From Bryopsis sp. KO-2023 (taxonomy: Eukaryota; Chlorophyta; Ulvophyceae; Bryopsidales; Bryopsidaceae): 64,000 nt of DNA. Under the pieces are notes generated by a model. The model had not been told where the DNA came from. It made no database searches and saw only the letters and a program-made list of their open reading frames with translations. The stretch's first letter is position 1. Every line of letters begins with the position of its first letter. The position numbers were made by a program, and so were the translations under genes. The DNA is taken from assembly GCA_030272585.1 (NCBI GenBank), contig BSYQ01000004.1:3100001-3164000 (forward strand), written 5' to 3'. Of this stretch, positions 59,039-64,000 are shown piece after piece.

Positions 59039-60462
59039 CTAGCGCTTAAAATACTGACGTAACCTATCATGATGAAACACTCCCTTTATCTTAACCCCTT
59101 CAATGGTTTCCAATTCAAACAAACGATTCCCTTTCTTTTGCCGAACCCGATATGGTCCCTTCCATTTCGGCTCAAACTTCTGACCATGAACACCATCTCC
59201 AAGGTTATTTCTAACCAAAACCAAACCCCCATTCACAATTTCTTTTTCCAAAAACTTCTGGGGATCCAATTCTGTTACTTGCTTTTCTCCCATTTGCTTT
59301 TCCAGATCACGAATCTTTCTTCTAATTTCCAAAACATCCACTTTCTTTCCCTGTGCATTTTTACCCAATAAAATTTCTCTGGGAGAAAACCCCAAAACAC
59401 TTGAACGAGAATCCCTCATCAGCTCAACTGCCTTAGTTACGAATTCCGACCACCTCGATTTATCCTTCCAACACATGCGCTGCAGTCGATGCACGAGCGT
59501 CTGATTCGCTCTTTCTACTCTACCATTTGATTTTGGCGAGTACGAACTGATCTCTACCTTTTCAATTTTTTTCTCGGTCAGATACTTGGCAAAATACGAG
59601 CTGCCAAAAGCTCCTCCATTATCGCCCATCAGCGACTCAATGCGGCCCCACTTGTGCCTCCAAGCTTCCACGAAATGAACAAGCTGATCACTGGTCGCAC
59701 TGGACACCGGTTTCGCTTCTATCCAACGCGAAAAGAAGTCTACACCCACCAAAATGTATTTGTGCACGCCGCTAATATCCAGGGGTCCCACAAAATCCAC
59801 CGCCACCACTTGCATAGGTCGATCTGTAGGAATCGACAAGCTGGAGGCAGTCTTCCTCAATTTCCCAAACCGCTGGCACGTGTCACAAGTACGGCAGTGT
59901 GCCTCTGCATCCCTTCGCATATCTGTCCAAAAAAAGGAGCGACGCATCCTCTCCAAGGTTTTCTCAACACCAAAGTGTCCAGCTTTATCGTGGCACGTTT
60001 CCAAAACCGTCTTGACCATACTGCGCGGAACCACCACTTTATAATCCGAATCTACCCATTTCTGCAACATTCCATTTTTCCAAGTCATCTGATGCTTGTG
60101 GCACAATTGAGCTGCACGTAAAAAATCCTTCCATTGCTCTTCCTTTTCCAATTCCTTTTTCAAACACAACTCCTGATTTCCAGCTTCCACAGGGCAAACC
60201 TCCGAACGCTGAACGAGATAACGTTGGCGAGATAACAAATCCGCCAAAAAATTCTCCTGGCCCGCAATATGGTGCACACGTAGAGGATACACAAAAAGAT
60301 CTTGCACTTGAGCCAATTGGCGACGGATAAAGTCGGTAGAAGACGTAGCCGAAAACAGCGCCACCACCGTTCGATTATCAGTGTAGATATCGAATTTCTG
60401 GTTAATCAAAAAGGCTCGAAGGGCCGTGACCGCTCTGCAAAAACCCCGCAGCTCCGAAACCA
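59039..60462 (-). pseudogene. Retroelement pol remnant: RNase H end plus integrase
   Basis: One uninterrupted frame with a stop at 59039. It begins inside the RNase H domain (FDIYTDNRTVVALF ... RVHHIAGQENFLADLLSR). A linker and the H2C2 zinc-binding integrase N-terminus follow (CHDKAGHFGVEKTLERM ... CRTCDTCQRFG), then the rve catalytic core with its DDE acids (VVAVDFVGPLD, MGDNGGAFG, NGRVERANQT). The end is a typical gypsy integrase C-terminus (KFEPKWKGPYRVRQKKGN). No chromodomain is seen. Protease and reverse transcriptase are absent, so it cannot be autonomous. The intact frame suggests recent insertion or deletion. The upstream ATG that opens this frame lies in the LTR and is fortuitous. 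Confidence 0.9.
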
Positions 60463-60612
60463 TATCAAACAACGAAGTAAACAGCTGCTTACATTGAATC
60501 AAAGTACCTTCGTTCTTTTAACCACAACCATGTTTGATCTATCCCATGTTCTAATCCCATAAGATGACCCCGTCTAATCAATCACGAGCTACCTTCCCAT
60601 CAATTCTGACAC
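60463..60612 (-). repeat. 5' LTR segment, truncated and fused to pol
   Basis: The same 150 bp as at 58883-59032. On the minus strand it ends TTTGATA and then passes directly into RNase H coding sequence (MVSELRGFCRAVTAL). Confidence 0.9.
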
Positions 60613-62259
60613 TACCAGGGGTAATATTCGCTTTGCATGAATTCAAACAAACAAACAACATTTACATTATTCATTTGCATGAATTCACTGAGACATCTTG
60701 TGTGGGACATTTTCCAGATATTTGTTGTTGGTAACTTGTTTGGATTTTGCCCTGTATTGCCTTATTTTTGAATGATGCATGAGTGCTTGAAGAGAGGAGC
60801 AGATACATAATGGAAACCTTTTGCTGTTTGCACAAAAAGGGGACCAATCCAATCCTTCTGTTCGGAGAAAGCTTTATTGAAAACACAACGATTTTGAATG
60901 GCGATGAGAAGAAGCTTGGGAGGAAGGAGGAACTGGAGATTGACACGCTGAATGACTGGTTGGCTAAAGAGGGGGGATGTTCAGAGGAAGCGCGCGCTTG
61001 GGCGATGAAATTGAAACCAAACCGCGAAAAAATGGGGTTAAAAACTGCCTGCGACCGATGGTTGACCACGGCCCTCGTGTTGCTTTGTTGGTTGTGCGAG
61101 AGGAAGGCAAATCATTACGCCGTCTATCGCACACGATTCTCCCACGTGACAGAAATTAGGGGGTTCGACCGACAGACACAGGAATGAACCTGTGGAGGTC
61201 TTTACTTTCTCCTGTTCTCCGCCACCATTTCTCCAACACTCACTCTATTTCTTGGGGGTGTTCCCACCCATCCTTTTCCGGACTTTTCGTCTTTTGAATC
61301 TACCTAAAAGAATTGGGGAAGGAAAAAAACGCACCCACACACACGTAACCCCCCAAGTATATATATATATTGATAGATAGATACCCTCGCAACAGTTCAT
61401 ATCGTAATGAACAAGTTGGGAAAAGCGATTATGGATCCTCAAACAACCTGTCCAGTTTGACTTTGTACAGAAATTTTCATTTTGACTTGTTTTCGTTCTT
61501 CTTCTTATTATTATTACTTATCTTCTTGCACAGAAAGGAAACAGGTGTGATTCAGGGTCAACCTATTGAACATCGGTTCAGTGTGTGCGTACAAAAGCAC
61601 TTAGTACAGAAACCAACTAAATTACACATGATCCAAACCGTAAAAATCACACCGCTTCCGCCTGAAATCAAACGAAAAAAAAAAAACATTTTTGTATTTT
61701 TAGGTTCCATGAAACACCAAATTTGGAAAGTGCTCGTCTTGCAGAATCTGTTGATCATCGTTCAAACCGAAACGCAGACCAAGGCAAAAAGCCAAAGCAA
61801 AGATCCCCCCCCCCAAAAAAAAAGTCAGATAAGGAAAAAGACCTTCCAAAGTACAGAAAACGAACTCAGATGCATCCAAGTAACCTCACTCAACTTCAGG
61901 GTTTTCCTTTCAAGCCATCATCAAATCGACCCCAAGAGCTCAACTCAATACTTTAATTTGATCGAATCAAAAACGAAATGTAGTTGCATTCCTCCTAAAA
62001 AAAAGTTGCATCAATGCGGAGATAACCTGGTATCAAATCCATCAAATATGTTGATAAGAAACAGCTGTTGTAGATTGAATTTTAATCAGAAATAAAAGCA
62101 CAAGTGAGAGTTTGATCTCTGGCACCCCGTACCTTCAGTAAAAAAATATGTATATATGAAAAAAGCGTTCATTGGATCCAAACTAGAAATACAGATCAGA
62201 TGACCTACTCGTTGAAATCCTGGTCCTAACAAACTTCAAAAAAAGTGTCCCACACAAGA
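60613..62259. other. Spacer with two unsupported open frames
   Basis: A 134-codon plus-strand frame at 60783-61187 contains LEIDTLNDWLAKEGG and a short hydrophobic stretch (TTALVLLCWLC); a 241-codon frame lies at 61370-62095 and is Lys/Ser/Gln-rich. Neither has a recognisable domain or splice partner. The right end is the 3' flank of the membrane-protein gene. A TA microsatellite lies near 61360. Confidence 0.4.
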
Positions 62260-64000
62260 CTACCTCTCCTTGGAAGTACTGTCCGAATGTGAGTCTGACC
62301 CCGAAGCTATTTCGGTGTCAAAGTGGATATCGCTCCGTTCACTGGAATCATTTTCTTCCTCCTCCTCCTCCTCAATTTCAATGCTGCTCAGAACTCGGAT
62401 CAGGGGCGACCTTTTCAGACCTGTGGAGGTGGTGGTTTCCAGGGGATTGTTCCGGTTTTGCAGATCTTCCCTCAGGCGTTTGTCCCTGTAGTCGCCCACG
62501 ATTCGACTGAAAGAAGCCAGCCATCCCCCCTCCTTGAACGACAGGGCACGCAGTAAAGACGCGACGGGCTTGCTGCCATGGTTCGAGATCTGAAACAGGA
62601 ATTCTTCAGCGAAAATGGGACGTGCGTGTGTACATTCTCAAACTGGGGTGCGGGTTACACACATTGAACGGAACTGCCGGTCAAAGCCGGTCACGAAAAC
62701 GACCACGCCGCCATGCCCCTCTTCCCCATCTGTAGCTCGTACCTGTGCATCCATGATCTGAGCTGTCTCTTCATTGTCCCCGCGAAACAGCTTCCCCATG
62801 AAAGTCGTAAAAAATCGTCGTTCAGCCTCGCTAGCCGACGCCAGCCATTGCGCCATCGGGGCTCTGTCCCTCCAGTTCAACACTCTGTACACAGGCAGGG
62901 GCTCCACCTTGTTCGTGAGGTAGAAATCGCGAAACAAGGTGGTGGCGAACTCGCAGAAAGTATGTCTGGCTTCTTCGTCGGCGACGGCAAGGAAATCGAT
63001 CAGTTCAGGAAACCGGTCCACCAGCTTCCTCCAAAACTTTGCGACCGAATCCAAGGAGAGAAACGACGTCGGGCACTGGTCTGACATCTGGTCCTTCAGC
63101 ATGTTGGTGAGGGTGTCCCAGTCGTCGATGCACTCTGGCCTGTTGCGCAACGCTCGGTAGATGAAGCCGGCGTCGAAAGTTTGCAACAGTTCGACGCTCA
63201 CCTGAAACCGTGCCAAGAAAACCCCACCATATCCAGTCTGCATGCATTCATCTCCAGATTCCCAACAAACTACTGCAGGTTCGACGAACCTCATCCAGCG
63301 CTTCACGATACTCGAACGACATCGCTTTCAGCAGTCCTAGGGCTGCGGGCACTTCGACGGATCCTTTTCGTCTCAAAATCTCCATGCAATGCATCCGTTT
63401 CACGGAAAATCTCTGGTACTTTCTTACCACTTCCACGACAAAAAAGATGAAAAACACAACAAACAGCGCAAACATGATGGACAAAACGATCCACTCGAGG
63501 ATGACCCGGTTGGCTTGGGGAAGGTTGCTGCTGTAAAACATGACCCCTCCGAACGATTCAAACATCAGCGTCACCAGCAGAAAACTGAAGAGGATATCGA
63601 GACTGGTGTCGACGTACGGCGCCGTGTACACTTGCAACATGAGGGATGCATTAATGACGATGGCCAGCGCACCCGCCTGGAATGCCGGGTTGCTCAGAAA
63701 CGTGAGCACCATAACGAACACCAGTCTTCTCACGAGGATGACGATCGGCGTCCAGTAGTACTCCAGCTCGAATCGACGGTACAGAAACCCATAGCGGCGG
63801 AGGTTTGCTGGCTCCTGGAAAGTCATGGCGTTGTGCAGCTGGATCATTTTCCAGGCCACGAAAATGAGGTAGCCCAGGCTGTAGAAAAGAGTCCCGCCGA
63901 CCCCCAGCACCATCAGCCAAGAGTGCTCCGTGGTGTTGCATTCGATGGAGGGCGCTGACCGCAGGACAGACACCCCAGCGATATCTTCGCAGGAGAAGGC
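62260..64000 (-). CDS. C-terminal part of a large algal multi-TM surface protein (continues past the right edge)
   Basis: Three exons are visible: 63290 to beyond 64000, 62659-63201 and 62260-62589, with the stop at 62260. The reading frame is open across the window edge (FSCEDIAGVSVLRSAPSIEC). The first exon has at least five hydrophobic spans: LMVLGVGGTLFYSLGYLIFV, WTPIVILVRRLVFVMVLTFL, AGALAIVINASLML, LFSFLLVTLMFES and LEWIVLSIMFALFVVFFIFF. The pattern of an EC-x-S/TEH loop before the TMs, then FLYRRFELEYYW and a cluster of TMs, is known from large algal and protist proteins annotated as ephrin-receptor-like or cysteine-rich repeat proteins; this assignment is from memory of the pattern. 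A cytosolic domain of about 290 residues follows, partly helical (ECIDDWDTLTNMLKDQM ... VEPLPVYRVLNWRDRAPMAQ), ending in a run of seven Glu and a Ser/Asp-rich tail. Confidence 0.75.

Larger units (their letters stand above)
58883..60612 (-). mobile_element. Internally deleted Ty3/gypsy-like LTR retroelement
   Basis: Two direct repeats of 150 bp (58883-59032 and 60463-60612) that appear identical flank a pol remnant. Read on the minus strand each starts TGTCAGAATTGATGGGAAGG, a standard TG LTR end, preceded at the 3' copy by a purine-rich stretch (AGGGAAGC) like a polypurine tract. At the upstream copy the LTR runs only 150 bp and then continues directly into RNase H coding sequence. So the rest of that LTR, the primer site, gag, protease and most of reverse transcriptase are missing. 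The downstream LTR probably continues below 58883. I did not find a target-site duplication. Confidence 0.85.

Noticed and set aside
60783-61187. 134-codon frame next to the retroelement as a gag remnant
   Set aside because: No zinc knuckle or other gag feature, it is outside the LTRs and on the opposite strand.
61370-62095. 241-codon plus-strand frame
   Set aside because: Low-complexity, contains homopolymer-coded Lys and Pro runs and microsatellite sequence. No domain or splice partner.

Overview
This is nuclear DNA of a eukaryote, most likely a green alga near the streptophyte (land-plant) line. Every recognisable gene is split by many GT-AG introns with T-rich tracts, the spacers are AT-rich and full of homopolymers, and several genes have plant-type architecture: a short single-PH-domain protein of the Arabidopsis PH1 type, an SnRK2 kinase with its C-terminal box, and a large algal-style multi-TM protein. 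The lineage is an inference from these proteins. For the genes described as complete, I joined exons by hand, and their phases and summed lengths agree.

Layout. 1-1550 (-): 5' end of a cytosolic isoleucyl-tRNA synthetase. 1.7-5.9 kb: non-coding, with a perfect 41-bp palindrome and several repeat families. 5.9-9.6 kb (-): unrecognised gene with an Ig-like segment, a Pro/Thr-rich linker, Val-Pro repeats and a basic tail. 11.7-14.6 kb (-): AMT ammonium transporter. 15.2-22.2 kb (-): MCM5 replicative helicase subunit in 18 exons. It shares a ~350-bp divergent promoter with a JmjN/JmjC histone demethylase at 22.6-25.8 kb (+). 26.9-28.3 kb (+): unknown membrane-anchored protein whose end overlaps the start of an organelle-targeted leucyl-tRNA synthetase (28.3-34.4 kb, +). 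36.2-40.2 kb (-): SnRK2 kinase. 41.7-43.3 kb (-): secreted CAP/PR-1 protein. 43.3-49.4 kb: T-rich spacer with no gene seen. 49.4-53.5 kb (-): four-RRM protein of the RBM45 type, divergent from the PH protein at 54.7-56.3 kb (+). 58.9-60.6 kb: collapsed Ty3/gypsy-like LTR element. 62.3-64.0 kb (-): C-terminal part of a large membrane protein.

The most unusual signal is in the SnRK2 gene. Two adjacent exons, 93 and 102 nt long and both phase 0, each encode a complete kinase activation segment ([10 protein letters not shown] and [10 protein letters not shown]). Using one gives a normal-length SnRK2; using both would duplicate the activation loop. This looks like mutually exclusive splicing of the regulatory loop that ABA/stress signalling acts on in plants. 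A run of 25 G's lies eight bases into another intron of the same transcript.

The genes do not form one pathway. They cover translation (two aminoacyl-tRNA synthetases), DNA replication and chromatin (MCM5, JmjC), nutrient uptake (AMT), signalling (SnRK2, PH), RNA binding (RBM45-like) and the cell surface (CAP, multi-TM protein). Two head-to-head pairs (MCM5/JmjC and RBM45/PH) may be co-regulated.
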